Notes: generated by a model not told the origin, from the letters alone. DNA of 64,000 nucleotides from Sanguinoderma infundibulare (GCA_032821775.1 JAVLRN010000004.1:2232001-2296000), one strand, 5' to 3'; shown: positions 21,251-34,699, counted from the stretch's first letter. Numbers and translations: made by a program.

Positions 21251-23347
21251 ATGTCAGCAAAGGTGGAAGGCGGGCCCGAGAAGAAGAGAGCTCTCATTCT
21301 TTTGAAATCCGCGGTGAGTGCTCTTATTCCCGACGCTCGGCCATGTCTGAGACATGTGAATGTGTGTAGCTAGCACGCATCACCCTCACGCCACACACGC
21401 TCGCGTTCTTTCTCCTGAGCGTGATCCACTGTGTGGCGCAGGGCCTCACGGCCGCATTTATATATTCGGAGGACGCGAGCGCGTTCAAGTTTGTGAATGA
21501 CGTCGTGTACACGGCCGATGTTCCGAACAACGAAATCGCTCGTTTGTTCCGGTCCGGCGACGATCTCGAACTCAAACTTTGTACTGCGGTCCCCATCGGG
21601 ACGGTCTACAAGGACTGCGACACGATTTACACGACGAACCCGAACGCGAAATACAACGCCAGCGGGTCTCTGGTCACAAGATTCTTGGAGGAGGTGGAAG
21701 GGTCTCACTCTTCGGTGCGTGGCCATGTTTATTGCTCAATGTTGCTCATCTGAGACCACTGTGACGTAGCTCCTGATTCGTCGAGGTCTGGACGAATCTT
21801 CGCTCGAGGCCGTTAGGGACTCAAACGGGGCCGTTGTCGGCGTCGAGCTGACCTACAACAAGGGTACCGAGGAAGTGATGTTCACGAAGACCTGCGCGCG
21901 CATGCTCGAGTACCCGCTGCGAATGTACGTGCCGTTCACTCGGTTCGGACTTATTCGGGTCTCACTGGAGGAACGAAAATAGCCTCGACAACTCACGGAG
22001 AGAAGACCTCGCTTTGATTGGTTCTCAGTTTTGGCTTCTCGCAATGTCTGCGTTTGGCGTACGTTCTGATGCTCTCAATCATCGCGACCTTGTAGATGGT
22101 CACCACTGACGCTTCGCGGACAGATCCTTTACAACTCTATTCCACACATGTTAGTGCCTTGGCACTTTGTCGAAAGAAGTTCTTGTTCACGCTGACGACA
22201 ATTACAGCTGGGCCGTCGTATTCGCCCGGGTACTCCAAACAGCATGGGCAAGCTACACCCTGTGGCGGACGTTCGACGTCCAGTACCGGTACAACAAGCT
22301 CATTGTGGACCCGGCCACCCCTTGCCACTTCAATGTGCTGCCGATGTACTTTGCGACCCGTATCGCTCTCCAGATTCCAGAACTCGTGTTGAACGCCACC
22401 GCGCTCATCTCTACGTCCTTCCTAGCGTGGCGCATAGTCAAGGGCTATAGCACCTCTACGATCCGTCGCGTCGGTCCTCCAGCTGGCGTGATGCGCCTGT
22501 ACAAAGTGGGTTGTCCAATTGCTTTCGGAGGACCACCAGTTGCTGATTGTCTGGCAGTTCTTCTTGATTGACAGCATGTTCGTGGAGCTATCGCTCTTCT
22601 TCACGCTTACTGCGACCAGTCTCTGGCTCGACCAGTTGCGGAACAGCTCCATTGCAAGGCTTGCTCTACATCCCGCGCTGTACTACGCCCTAAGCGTCAT
22701 CACGATTGTGGTATGTGTGCAAACCCCGATAACTATAGACACAGTTTCCTCACTTCGCATCCTCCAGACGCTTATTCCTTGGATGATCATAGTACGTATA
22801 TCCCTAATCCCATCCCTGACGCGTTTTGATCCGGCATTCACAGGGTTGGTTCGCCATCCGCCGTGAAATGAAATGGCTCATGTTCGGCTTTGTCTCCCTC
22901 ACCTTCCTCTACATCCTCTGCTGGAGCGTCATGTTCGACGCCCAGGTCTACGCCTGGACGTTCATCGAGTGGCCCTTCTTCGCGTCCACTGCCATCGTCT
23001 CCTTCCTCGTCCAATGCGGCGCGGGCGTGTTCGCGATCATCTCCTGGACGGGCTTCGGCAAGGGTCTCGCGCATTACCTGCACGTCGAGCAGGTCCTACT
23101 CGAATCCGACTTTGACGCAGACGTCTTCACGAACGACGATGTCGAGAAGCCATCGGCGGCGAGTCCCGTGCATCGGCGCGCACCGAGTGCGCTGAGCCAG
23201 CTAAGCGATGAGGGCGGGGTGAGCGTGGTGAGGAAAGACGCGAACTGGGACTTTGCGGACATGGATAGGCCGCGGATCTACGTGGTTGACGTGCACACAT
23301 CGAAGCGGAGCCTGGGCAGGGAGAGCATGGACAGTTTACCTCGGTAG
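21251..23347 (+). CDS. Orphan polytopic membrane protein (about 8 spans)
   Basis: Nine exons: 21251-21313, 21370-21714, 21770-21924, 21983-22058, 22124-22149, 22208-22505, 22558-22710, 22768-22791 and 22844-23347; 547 residues. One span near residues 26-50 (LAFFLLSVIHCVAQGL) is followed by about 150 residues of probably lumenal or extracellular domain with several cysteines. A bundle of about seven spans then occupies residues 190-430 (FWLLAMSAFGILYNSI, IALQIPELVLNATALI, MFVELSLFFTLTATSLW, YYALSVITIV, WLMFGFVSLTFLYILCW, FFASTAIVSFLVQ). The hydrophilic tail is Ser-rich. I recognise no catalytic motif. The one-plus-seven layout recalls receptor- or transporter-like proteins, but that is only a resemblance. 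Confidence 0.8.
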
Positions 23348-23973
23348 ACGGACTGGGTGGGACAGGACGCTTCCGGCGACTTTGGACTGTTGGTTTGTCG
23401 TTTCGCTTGCTTTCGCTGTCGCTTTCGTTTTATACATGATCGATGTGGTGTCGTGCTGCGGCGATGGCATGCGGTTGCGTATGTGTACTGTTCTGCCGTT
23501 GGGTGTGTACGGACATGGGTTGCATGTACATGTAGTACCGCTGTTCTACGTACTATAACGGCCGCATGTACCATTGATGGTGGAGGCTGGAAGTGGATGC
23601 GGTATTGGTTTGGTATGATTACGAAGCCGGCTATGGCGGCCCTCAAGCACGTTAGATCGCTATGCACTTATACTATATTACTTATCTGCGACGGTCTGGT
23701 CTCGTCCCTCACGTTGTAAGTACCAGTATTTATGTAACCTAGCAGCCGCAGCGGACGATGAACTCCTTCTGGCACTGTGCAATGCCAAAACCAGTAAGGC
23801 TATGTGAGCTGTGCTGATGCGCTGATGCCTTAGTTACAGACTGGCATCCGCAGACTCGGCGACCTGGCCCACATGGCGGGACTCGATATCGAACTCCCTT
23901 TACCTGCTGTCCAGACGACGCATCTCTGCTTGTTTCTGTACACCCATACACCCATCGCCGTCTCCAATCCAAA
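23348..23973. other. Intergenic region, no gene seen
   Basis: Holds the 3' region of the membrane-protein gene, rich in alternating purine-pyrimidine stretches such as TGTACATGTAGTACC, and the upstream region of FB4. Short frames here show no family resemblance. Confidence 0.45.
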
Positions 23974-25694
23974 ATGCTAGACTCCTCTCCCACATCTCCG
24001 ACCTCTCCGACTACACGGCTGACGCTGTGTGAAGACATTCTTGTAATCCTTTTCGATGGGTTCGATACCTCACGATTCGCTGGTCGGGACGCATGCGCTC
24101 GCTGCGCCCGAGTATGCTCCCTGTGGTCAAGCCTTGCCTTACGCGCCTTATGGAAGTCATTGGGCTCCCTGCTCCCGCTCTGCTGGATCTTGCTTCCGGA
24201 GCCGAAGGATGCATGGATTCACGGCGAGCATTCATTGAACTCGGACCAACGCAAAGAGTACTTCAACAAGGTCCGTGCCATCCGCAACTCGCAGTGCTTT
24301 TTGAATCTCATTATCCAATATGTTTGTAGATCTTGGACACGAAACCCTTCACTAATCCAGCCATTTGGGAGCGATTTCTTCATTACGCGGCCTTTGTCAA
24401 GGACATCGACTGCGCGGACCGCATGTATGTCCAATACCCCCTTCTTCGCGCGCTGTTGGCGCACAACGGCCAGAAGACCTTCCTCCCTCATCTACGCTCG
24501 CTTGATTGGCTCGAGACTCCCGAGGCCTCTGGAGTACTCGCTCTCCTGGCATCGTCATCGTTGACGAAGCTTGAGCTGAGCATTGATAGGAAGACACCTA
24601 GTGCACAGTGCGAGGAGGTCCTTGATCTCATCGTAACGATAGCACCTCTCTTGTCTTCCTTGTGCTTCTATGTCGAGAATTCAAGCAATCAACCCTATCT
24701 TCTCCGGACATCGCTGTCCCGCTTCGAACGCCTCCGAGTACTGCTCATTCCGAGCGGCCTCACGGGTCCTATCACTGACTTGACGACGCTCTCCTCAAGC
24801 TGTCGGGACGCGCTTGAAGAGTTGCATTACTCTCCTGGAGCATTCGAGGCCCCCGCGCAGGCTGGTGGTCCACCACCCTGTCTTGACATTCCTCATCTAC
24901 AAACACTCAAACTGGTCCGCGCGTCCTCGGATAACATCCTCGCATTCCTCACGCACCTACGCGCGCCGGACCTCCGTTCATTGCGCTTGAGCGTTCAAGG
25001 GGCGCAGGCGCCATCTGTCGACAATTCGGAAACCCATAGGGCCCTCCTACATGCCGTGTCTAAAGCATCATTTGCTTCGACGTTACGTCGCATCAAATTC
25101 TCTGTTCGCCCAAAGTCTACCCCAGGCTCCACTACTCATCTCATGAGTATTATCCGGCCGCTGTTCGCCCTGCCCGCCCTTCGAGAAGTATCCATCATGT
25201 ATTCCTCCTCGTCGGACACCGCCCTTGGCACAGACGGAGACATGTTGGAAGTCGCGACATCCTGGAAGCGCCTAGAGTCCCTCAGCTTCTTCGTGCCCCA
25301 TCCCACATCATCCAGTGTGATCTTTCCTGGTCTGGATTCCCTGGCTCACTTCGCCAAGCATTGTCCCCAGCTGAGGTCTCTCACCATCCCACTTTCCTTC
25401 ACGTCTCGGCCGTCCGAATGGAATACGGGCAGTGGACAGACGTCCATTGCGCATCCGCTGTACTCCTTTCATCTCAAAATCTGTCAATGGGGCCCAGAGG
25501 TAGAGCCCGAGACGGCCGCGAGACGAATCGACAGTCTTTTCCCCAACCTCGAAGCGGACAGTCTGGTGTACCGCCATCCTGTCGGACACGTATTCCGGAC
25601 GTACAGGTTTCAAGACAAATGGGATCGGCTGACGGCTGCATGGCAGGAGCTGCGGGCGGAGCGGGAGAGTGGCAGGAATGTGGATCGCGGCTGA
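23974..25694 (+). CDS. FB4: F-box/LRR protein
   Basis: Exons 23974-24270 and 24330-25694 with a phase-0 intron after codon 99; 553 residues. The F-box (about residues 18-62) reads LCEDILVILFDGFDTS... ACARCARVCSLWSSLALRALW, and the LLPLCWILLPEP block characteristic of this subgroup follows. The second exon begins with the subgroup signature (WERFLHYA, LLAHNGQKTFLPHLRSLDWLE) and continues as an LRR-like solenoid (LRSLRLSVQG, LREVSIMYSS, LESLSFFVPH, LRSLTIPLSF). It ends with WDRLTAAWQELRAERE. The CX2CX3C pattern in the F-box is shared with FB3, FB5, FB11, FB14 and FB15. Likely a substrate receptor for an SCF ligase; target unknown. Confidence 0.85.
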
Positions 25695-25936
25695 GGTTAG
25701 AGCTCCTCCTCCTCACCCACTGACATCTCCGCTGATTCTCCACAATCATCGCACTCGTTTAGCTGGGTTCGCTCCTCATTTTTGAAATGATCTAAACTCC
25801 GTCGATCCTACTTGCCTCCTCTCGTAGCGTCTCTCGTGCGACGATCGTACAATGCATCGGCCTCCCGTTCAAGTTGTAATATACACGTACGATGGTTTTC
25901 CAGACCGTTGACATTTCCTGGCGTTACGAAACTTCA

Positions 25937-27693
25937 TCAGTTTGCCATATCCCGCCCTGAGTCTGATGTCCCTCCTCCACCCCGCTGCCGCTGTAGCTCC
26001 CGCATCTCGTCCCACACCGGCTCCCATCCATCCGGGTATGTTAGACGCTGGGGAATCTCCAGCTCCGGGAACACTCCGTCGAGGAACCGCCCCAGCGCCT
26101 TCATCTTCTCATCCGACTGTCCCTGGCACTTGCTCCCAAGCAGTTTGAGGTTCCTAAGACGACGGTGCGGAGGTGGGACGCTCGCCGGCGGGAGGTCGAG
26201 CACCGCGAACCCCCCGTGGCGTTCGACGTCGACGGGAATGGCGAGGTAGGCCAGGCTCGGGCAGTGCTGCGCCAGATGGAGGAGCGCGTCGGGCGTGGGG
26301 CGCGTGCCGCGACCCTCGGGAGTCTGGTCGCTGTGATGCCCGTGCGTGCCGTGATTGCGGAGTATGACGGAGAGCTTCTCGAGCTCCGGCCATGCCTTCG
26401 CCATCTCCTGGACGTCCTCGTCCAGGAGGATTGTGTCGGCCAAGCTGTATATGAAGGAGACGGAGCGCAGCCGCTTCAGAGCGAACAGCGGCCGTGCGAC
26501 GTCGAGGAGCGGCGCGGGGGAGGATGCCAGTAGGGGCAACCGGACGCCCTTCCGTTGGGCAGGCTTGGACGTGTAGAGGACTCTGCGGAGGGAGTGGGCG
26601 AAGGACGAGGTTGCGATGGCGTGGCAGAGACGGGTATGTGAGGTGGGGTCGTAGTCGACCTGGGCTTCCCTAACGAACACGCCCACCTGCTGGACGCGTG
26701 GGGCGTGGAGAGAGCGTACGAACCCTGCGATGTTGTTGCACGTTCCACTGGGGTATAGGTATTCTAGACGTGGGGCATCCAGGATGCCTTGTATCCTCTG
26801 GCTATCGTCAAACCCCTCTAGTTGGCACTCCAAACGTTCGAGGTTGACGAGAAACGGCAAACTTGAACTGGCCAGCGACGGTGCGTTGACGGCGAGGTGT
26901 CCGGACAGACACAGCTGACGAAGTCGCTCGAAACCGGCAAGATGGGGTAGGATGTCCAGGTGTGGCGTGGGTCGTGGATGGGCGTGGATGTGGAGCCGAG
27001 ACATCAGTGGTGCTGCCTTGGCCAGGCCCTTCAAGGTATCCGCGATGACTTTGAGGGGTAATGTTTGGTCGATGGTGTAGTCGAAGTTTGTCAGGGAAGG
27101 GGGGGTCAAGCCAAGCAGGATGTGTCCACAGATTTCAATCGTGACAGGTCTATCACTCCAGGAAAGGGATTGCAGGCGAGGGAAAAATGTCTGCCCGCCG
27201 TTGTGGTCAAGGAGGACGCTGAGGAGACCGATGTCAGAGACTGGTGCCCAATTGAAGATACGGCGGATCAGAGCGGCATAGTAAAGGAACCGAGCCCATA
27301 TGTGCGGCTTGTCGAAATGTTTCTCGTTAAGAATCTGTGAATGAAGGGACTATGATCAGCGATACTGAACTTGAGCTGGAAGGCGCTGCCGGGATGGTTC
27401 ACCTGCCGCACATATTCGATGCAAGCAACGCGGACCTCAGTATCCACTGCCCGGTCTCCCTTGTGTCCGAACCCTTTCTTTACTGCGTCTGAAGGCGGAA
27501 GCAAGATGGCGTAGAGGGGTAAAAGGGATCCAGAAAACGTCCTCCAGAGCACTTTAAGGGCAGGCTCGGACCACGCTCGACATACACGGGCACATCGTGC
27601 GCACGCTGCGCGATCCGCTTTGTCTTCCTCTAAAACGCTGAAAATGTTGAACTGCTCGAATATCAGTCTGACGACATCCACGTAGAGAGACAT
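25937..27693 (-). CDS. FB5: F-box/LRR protein
   Basis: Exons 27693-27403 and 27334-25937 (68-base intron, phase 0, after codon 97) give 562 residues. The F-box is very near the N-terminus (SLYVDVVRLIFEQFNIF... ACARCARVCRAWSEPALKVLW), then LLPLYAILLPP. Exon 2 starts ILNEKHFDKPHIWARFLYYA and has DHNGGQTFFPRLQSLSW, followed by LRR-like segments (LRQLCLSGHL, LRSVSFIYSL, LEKLSVILRN, LAYLAIPVDV). It converges on FB4, 242 bases apart, and is divergent from DIM1 with 352 bases between start codons. A further upstream coding exon is conceivable, because the minus-strand frame at 27878-27663 is open, but nothing requires it. Confidence 0.83.
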
Positions 27694-28045
27694 GGAGGAG
27701 GAGGTGGAAGCACAGATGGCTGCGCTCGGATCGTCGGTGTAGAACTCGTCGTCAAAGTTTCGGACTTCCGAGTGGGTGCTACGCGAGAGAGCTCGACCGT
27801 GGCTTCGTCGCCGTTCTCCTCATTTGTAGCAGAGACAAACATCGTTGACCATGAATCCTTGCGTCGTTCAAGGTCCATTTGGAAGGGTGGGGATTGTCAT
27901 GGCGCGGAACAGAGGAGCTCGTCGCGGATGTGTGCCACAATCGCAAAATCTCGCGCGGGCGTCTCAGCATCCGCATCCTCATCCTCATCCTCGACGTCCT
28001 CGAGCCTCGCGTGTTCATCCCTGCCAAGCTTGACGCATAGCAGGA
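27694..28045. promoter_or_regulatory. Divergent promoter of FB5 and DIM1
   Basis: 352 bases between opposite start codons. It includes a run of CATCCTCATC-type repeats near 27970-28000. I see no TATA box. Confidence 0.4.
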
Positions 28046-29303
<1,258 letters not shown>

Positions 29304-30091
29304 GCATTGCCCTGCCTGTTTCTGTACCATTTATGCGATGTTTGTTGTACTCTTATTCCTTTCTGAGAGGCCACGGCAATGATGCGGCGTCCCGAGATTT
29401 GAAACTGCATTGGCTCCTGACGTCGGCGGCACAGGGACGAGAACATCCTTACTCATCACCTACCGGACTAAGGTCCATTGAGGTGCGTGTGTCTGCTTCT
29501 TCAAACTCAAGCCACCTACTAATATCTCCGCAGGCTGTCAGCATGTCTTCCTGGCGTCCGACACGCTCCCAGGGTGCCGTATCAGTCGGGACACCCCGAC
29601 AACACTTATGAGCGTAACTGACCAATCGCAGTGTACAAAGCGCGATTCCTGCGAGCCATAAACCCATAATGGTATGTAGTTGATTGGATCATTTTTAACC
29701 GTTTGATCAGAATGTGGTAGCAGAACGACGTGCGGCGACTACACGGCATCCTCGGGAGCGGCGGCCACCAGAACTACTCGCGGGCTATTTACGATGGCGG
29801 GTGTAATGCGTTGCTGCCTTCACATCCAGGACCACAGGCACGAATGGAATTCGAAGAGGCGTTGTGACCTCGAGGGCAATCGGGGAAGGACGTCGTGCAT
29901 GGGAAGCACTGGGTATTGCCAGCGATGACGCGTTCTGGCCGCTGAGGACAGATTCAAAGGCCGTGTACAGGCCTACAGTGCAGGGTACTCTCTCTACACA
30001 TTGCCCTCGTCCACCGGTCTCAGCGTGAACATCTCAGTGAGCATATTTTCATCGTGTTCATGTGTGCGACGCTCACCAGCTCCTCTGAAGC
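29304..30091. other. Intergenic region, possible gene relic
   Basis: No intact gene. Around 29700-29870 one frame reads a protein-like stretch (QNDVRRLHGILGSGG, NYSRAIYDGG) ending at a stop, and 29890-30020 reads another. I cannot place either in a family, and stops interrupt them. It may be a decayed gene. Confidence 0.35.
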
Positions 30092-30865
30092 ATGCCCTTC
30101 AAATACGAACGCATTGACAAGGACAACGCCGTCCTACTCGTCGTTGACGAACAGGAAGGTCTCTTCCAACTTGTGCGCGACCACTCCCCGACCGAGATGA
30201 AGAGCAACATCCTCGCACACGCCGCGCTTGGCAAGGTCTTCGGTTTGCCCACTGTCATCACGACCAGCGCCGAGACAGGTAGGCAACGCTTGGTATCTTC
30301 TGTTTCACTGAACCTCTTATTGAACTGTTGCACGCATAGGACCCAACGGCCTCACGCCCGTAGAGGTCGTCGCAATGCATCCCACCGCGCCCCTCATCAA
30401 ACGTAATGGCGAGGTCAACGCGTGGGACAACGCCGAGTTTCGTGCCGCCGTCGAGGCCACGGGCAAGAAGCAGGTCATCATCGGCGGCATTACTACGGAC
30501 GTCTGCACGACCTTCCTCGCGCTCTCCCTCGTCGAGGCGGGCTACACGGTGTTCGCGAACAGCGACGCGTCCGGAACGTTCAACGTGAAGACGGCGAGCG
30601 AGGCGAACGACCGGATGCGGGCGGCGGGGGTGCAGGTCCTGTCGATGTTCGCAGTCGCGGCCGAGCTGATGCGGGACTGGAGGAACACGCCGGGGGCGAA
30701 GGAGATGTTGCCGTTCTTTGATACGTAAGTGGTGTTGTTTTATGCGGAAGGTTTGTGCTGAATCGTGCTCTACTAACGGACAGGTATTTGCCGGAGTACG
30801 GCTACCTTGCGCGCGCGCATGATGCGGCCGTGTTGAACGGGACGTTGTCTGGGTTGCAGCTGTGA
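30092..30865 (+). CDS. Isochorismatase-like cysteine hydrolase
   Basis: Exons 30092-30278, 30340-30724 and 30784-30865; 217 residues. The family's catalytic Asp is D19 (LLVVDEQEGLF), the nucleophile is C118 (GGITTDVCTTFLAL), and a lysine near 83 (PLIKRNGEVNAW) is the likely third residue. The order and lengths fit the YcaC-type branch. These enzymes hydrolyse small amides or related bonds, but the substrate here cannot be inferred. No salicylate or siderophore genes lie nearby. A short cytosolic protein without a signal peptide. Confidence 0.88.
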
Positions 30866-31425
30866 TGCCAACCGACCATGAGGGGCGCATGCCTGCCAGG
30901 GGCAGCATCAACGGCTAGATGAAGGGAAAGGGTAGAATGTATCCTTCTGAAATACAAATTTGGACTTGAGGGCTCTCGCCCACATCGCTCGCCATTGCCA
31001 TTGTAACAAGCTCGTGCGGCTCGGCACCACCATTAACGTCAAAGCACCACACTTTGTACCGACGCCATCCGATCTTCGTAATCTCGATCTGTATATTGGT
31101 CGATGGTCGCATAAAACCTCGGCGACCGACCTCGCGCGGCTTATTAACTTGTTATCAACGCCCTGTTCCCCAACCGCAATCCCAAGCAAACCAGACTGGG
31201 AATGGATGAGGTTTAGGTTGCGGGGCCATAGGATCGGTTTGAAGGAACGGCAGAAGTCGGGGCGATGTTTGAAGCCTACTGTTTGGTTCTTGTAATGGTG
31301 CCCTTACACATAGGCGATATACCATGTTATAAACTTGATGTGGTCATAAAGAAAGCATAGGTGAAACTCACCACGACTTCGACGACGGATAGTCTGCACA
31401 AAAAGTACCGGACACACAATCCTAG
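30866..31425. other. Spacer holding the FB6 relic
   Basis: Apart from the FB6 relic listed separately, nothing else is recognised between the hydrolase gene and the tRNA. Confidence 0.35.
30960..31295 (+). pseudogene. FB6: C-terminal relic of an F-box/LRR gene
   Basis: An open frame without ATG resembles the last fifth of the F-box/LRR proteins. LRALAHIARHC parallels LSHLAQHCPSL in FB3, and LRNLDLYIGRW parallels the LDWLSLSLRRG region. LARLINLL then leads to a W-x-W-MRFRLRG end. The F-box and most LRRs are absent. It is probably the remnant of a duplication, now without function. Confidence 0.45.
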
Positions 31426-31497
31426 CTCTCTGTCGGGGAGTCGAACCCCGCTTTCGCGCGTGACAGGCGCGTGTACTATCCGATATACTAACAGAGA
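31426..31497 (-). tRNA. tRNA-Asp(GUC)
   Basis: A 72-base minus-strand tRNA with a perfect 7-bp acceptor stem (TCTCTGT pairing with ACAGAGA) and discriminator G. The D arm has four pairs. The anticodon stem CGCGC/GCGCG closes the loop CTGTCAC (anticodon GTC), and the T arm CGGGG-TTCGACT-CCCCG is perfect. No intron. The sequence closely follows other fungal tRNA-Asp genes. Confidence 0.96.
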
Positions 31498-31667
31498 TTG
31501 ACAACATAAAGCATTTAAAATTGTATATGATCTAGCCGATGAGATGGCCCATCAGTAACTGCAATCTACCTTCGACAAGGTGGCAGGCGGCAACATACTG
31601 TACACTCCCGAGTTCCAGACATATCGCCAAGTAGGTTAAAAAGACCAATTTCCCCGTGCTAGCTCGA

Positions 31668-33164
31668 ATGACCTCCTTTCAATCAACAGCGATTCGGAAC
31701 CTCACCATGGACATTAACAAGGACCTGTGGGAGCTCTCCCGCGTCGTGTTCTCCTACCCCGCGATCGACAACCACGCCCACGCGTTGTTGCGCGAGGAGC
31801 ACAAAGACGCGTTCCCATTCGAAGGCCTCATCACCGAGGCTAGCGGCGAGCGTGCGCTCCAGCAAGATGCCATCCACACCATGGCGTGCTTTCGGGCCAC
31901 AACGCAGCTCACCAAGCTCTTCGCGCTCGGTCCGAACGCCGATTGGGAGGCCGTGAAGGCGTACCGCAACTCGATTCCGTACGAACGCCTGTGCAAGATG
32001 TGCATGGAGCCGACGAACATCCAGTGCATCCTGATCGACGATGGCCTGGGCGGCACCGACAGGGCGAAGCTGTACGAGTACAAGTGGCACGACCAACTGA
32101 CGAGCAGTCCCACGAAGCGCATCGTTCGCGTCGAGACGCTTGCGGAGGTGGGCTGGCATGCGTCGGATTGCGTTTGGGTGCCGCTGATTCTGGATCTCTT
32201 GAAGGATATCCTGCGGCGGTTGATGGATCGACAGATCGCGGAGAGCAGCCTGACCCCAACTGAATTGTTCCACGAGTTCGCGGAGGAGCTCAGGACGTCG
32301 CTTCAAGCAAGCGCAGCTGATCCGGAAGTGGTTGGCTTCAAGAGCATCGTATGCTACCGGACGGGGCTCGACGTATCAACAAACCCATGTGGTGATACTA
32401 TCGAGCGTCTGCTCATGGGCCTCGTCCTTGTATACATGGCAAAAGGTGTTTTCCGCCTTGCAGATAAGGAGATCAACGACTACGTCGTGAACGTGACCAT
32501 GCGAGTCGGTGGGGAATGCGGCAAGCCAGGTGTGTGAAGTCTACTCGATCTTTCGCAATGTTGCCATCTGAGCGGTGCTTGTTATGCAGTCCAATTCCAT
32601 ACAGGTCTAGGAGACAACGATATCATGCTCAAGCTTTCCTCGCCGTCTCATATGCAGCCGCTCATAAAAGCTTACCCGAACACGAAAATCGTTCTGCTGC
32701 ACTCCAGCTACCCATTTACCCGAGAGGCGGGTTATCTCACGGCGGTGTATGAAAACGTCTTCCTGGACTTTGGGGAGATCTTTCCGTTCCTGAGTCCAGA
32801 CGGCCAATGCGATGTTATTAGGCAGGTTCTCGAACTTGCGCCCACGAACAAGATCATGTGGTCAAGTGAGTCTCACATTCCCGTCCTCTCTTGGACCAGC
32901 AGTATAACTGCGCCACAGCGGATGGTCATTTTTGGCCGGAGTCTTACTACCTCGGAACAATTCAAGCGCGACACGCCTTGTTTGAGGTAAATCGTGGAAA
33001 TACTCTTCATGTCCTCAATATTCTCACCTCTTAATCAGGTCTTGGAGAGCTCGGTGCGCAGATGGGGGCTGACACTACCACAAGCGATCGGAATCGTGAA
33101 ACGTGCCTTCTTTGAGAACGCTAACAGGGTGTACAATCTCGGGCTGGAGCCGCGTTTCGTATGA
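31668..33164 (+). CDS. FluG-like amidohydrolase (amidohydrolase-2 type)
   Basis: Exons 31668-32529, 32590-32865, 32919-32986 and 33039-33164 give 443 residues from the first ATG. A second in-frame ATG at 31707 has a better context (CACCATGG) and would give 430. The TIM-barrel amidohydrolase signs are the metal-binding DNHAHALL near the N-terminus, FHTGLGDND and the following LKLSSPSHMQPLI, the strand LLHSSYPF, and TDGHFWPESYY near the C-terminus. It matches the N-terminal half of fungal FluG proteins and stand-alone relatives. No glutamine-synthetase half follows, so this is the short form. Substrate unknown. It converges on the SET gene with 65 bases between stops. Confidence 0.82.
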
Positions 33165-33229
33165 GTGCTATACCACAGAAGATAAATACCCCTGTAACAA
33201 GTACTGACGACCTTGATACCACTCACGAA

Positions 33230-34699
33230 TTACTCTTCCTCTTCAACCTCTTCTTCGTTCACGATATCCAGCCCACGCTCCTCTGCGATCTGCATTGCGC
33301 GCGCCTCCTTCTCCTGCGCGAACGCGACGAGGCTCTGCAAGATGTCCCGCTGTCCCTCCAGATAGTGCTCGAGCATCCGCAACACGTCCGGGCGGATTTC
33401 TGAAGCGTTCGCGGGGGGGAATGGTGGGAGGCGGTCGTGTAGTCCCTGCGCCATATCTGCGAGCATTTCCGCGGCACAGAGCTCGTCCTCGACCATCGCG
33501 TCCTCCCCTCCTTCCTCGCGGTCGTCGGCACCGGCATTCTGAATGCGCACGACGGACAGCACCGCCTGCCAGACCGGCTCTGCGCCGCGTGCGTTGCGGC
33601 CCACTTCCCATCCGCTTGATGGGGCGGGGGATGCGGAGGATCCGCCGATCTTGAGGACGATGGTATCGTCAGGATTGTTTGGGAGCGAGAAGCCGTAGCC
33701 GAGGATGAGCTCGGAGTTGGGCTTCGGACCGTAGTTGTTGAGGAGCTCTGAGCCGGGCGGAGTTGGGATGTGGATGACGAGCGAGATCGATGGTTCAGGA
33801 GCGGATGGAGACGTTTGAGAGGGCGCGGAGACAACCCAGGATACGGGATGTCCTCGGGCATGGTTGAGTGCGTCGATGCCCGGGAGAAGGACGGGATGTG
33901 AGGTTTCCGTCGAAACGAGCGAGGGTGTCTTGGACAATACGGTGGACGGGAAAGCGCGGGACGAGAGGTATGTCGCTGCTGAAAGGTACCTGTCCCTGTG
34001 ATCGTAAATCAGCCAAACCGCGCCATGTATTCAGAGATGAAAGGAAGTAGATACCATGTGAATGCCGCGCCCCAGTCGGCGTTTGCGGACGCAGCTGCGT
34101 CCTTGCACTGCTGCCATTCTGCTTCCCATTCCTGTCTTCTGTCGAGTGTTGCACCGAAGAGGTTTGATCCACGGAAGGCAGAAAGCTCTAGACCCGAGAA
34201 GTGTAAGGGCGTCCGGAGCTTATCGGGAGATGGCAACGTGTCGAGGTAAGGACCATGCCTGAGCGCGTTCGAACTGCGATTATTAACCGTCAGATACAAT
34301 GTGTTATAATATAAGGAAACAAGCCAAGCGCACTTTACTGGAGTGACGATCCAATGCAATGCCATGTACGTGCACTGCAGTTGTCGCTCGCTCCAACTTT
34401 GCAACTCATCATTGAAGAGTTCTTTCAGAGCATGCCTGGCGACGTTCGGGGTGATGGCGAGGGAAAACGGGATCGAAACAACGTTGGCGTCGGATGGTAC
34501 TTCATTTTGAGCCACTACGTTGAATCCGGATTGAACTGTGCCGGGCAATCAATCTTCATTCAGTTCGTAACAGCGTTTTTGAGAGCGATTTCGTCTTGCA
34601 CTCACCTGGCTCGAAATGAACTGAAGGGTGGACATGGGCACCGTTTTCAATGAGCCATGATTTGAACGTCGCAACGTTCTCCGGTTCTGCACCGCGCAT
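33230..34699 (-). CDS. SET-domain protein lysine methyltransferase (LSMT/SETD type)
   Basis: Exons 34699-34606, 34535-34055 and 33995-33230 give 446 residues. The split SET domain is recognisable. An N-terminal part is followed by the helical insert (LRTPLHFSGLELSAFRGSNLFGATLDR), then DALNHARGHPVSW with the conserved NH pair and NNYGPKPNSELILGYGF, the post-insert motif that closes the cofactor site. The C-terminus is helical and ends in a run of glutamates. This fold methylates lysines of non-histone proteins (Rubisco LSMT, SETD3/6, yeast Rkm types). In the middle exon a 96-base segment (GTACAT...CGCAG, 34358-34263) could be spliced without breaking the frame. I kept it because YMALHW fits the family. 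Confidence 0.82.

Noticed and set aside
27663..27878. Minus-strand frame just upstream of FB5 as a possible extra exon
   Set aside because: FB5 has a good ATG directly before its F-box, and the upstream frame ends without a convincing donor; left as a remote option.
33243..33861. Arg/Ser-rich frames overlapping the SET gene on the same strand
   Set aside because: Out-of-frame shadows; only one frame contains the SET motifs.
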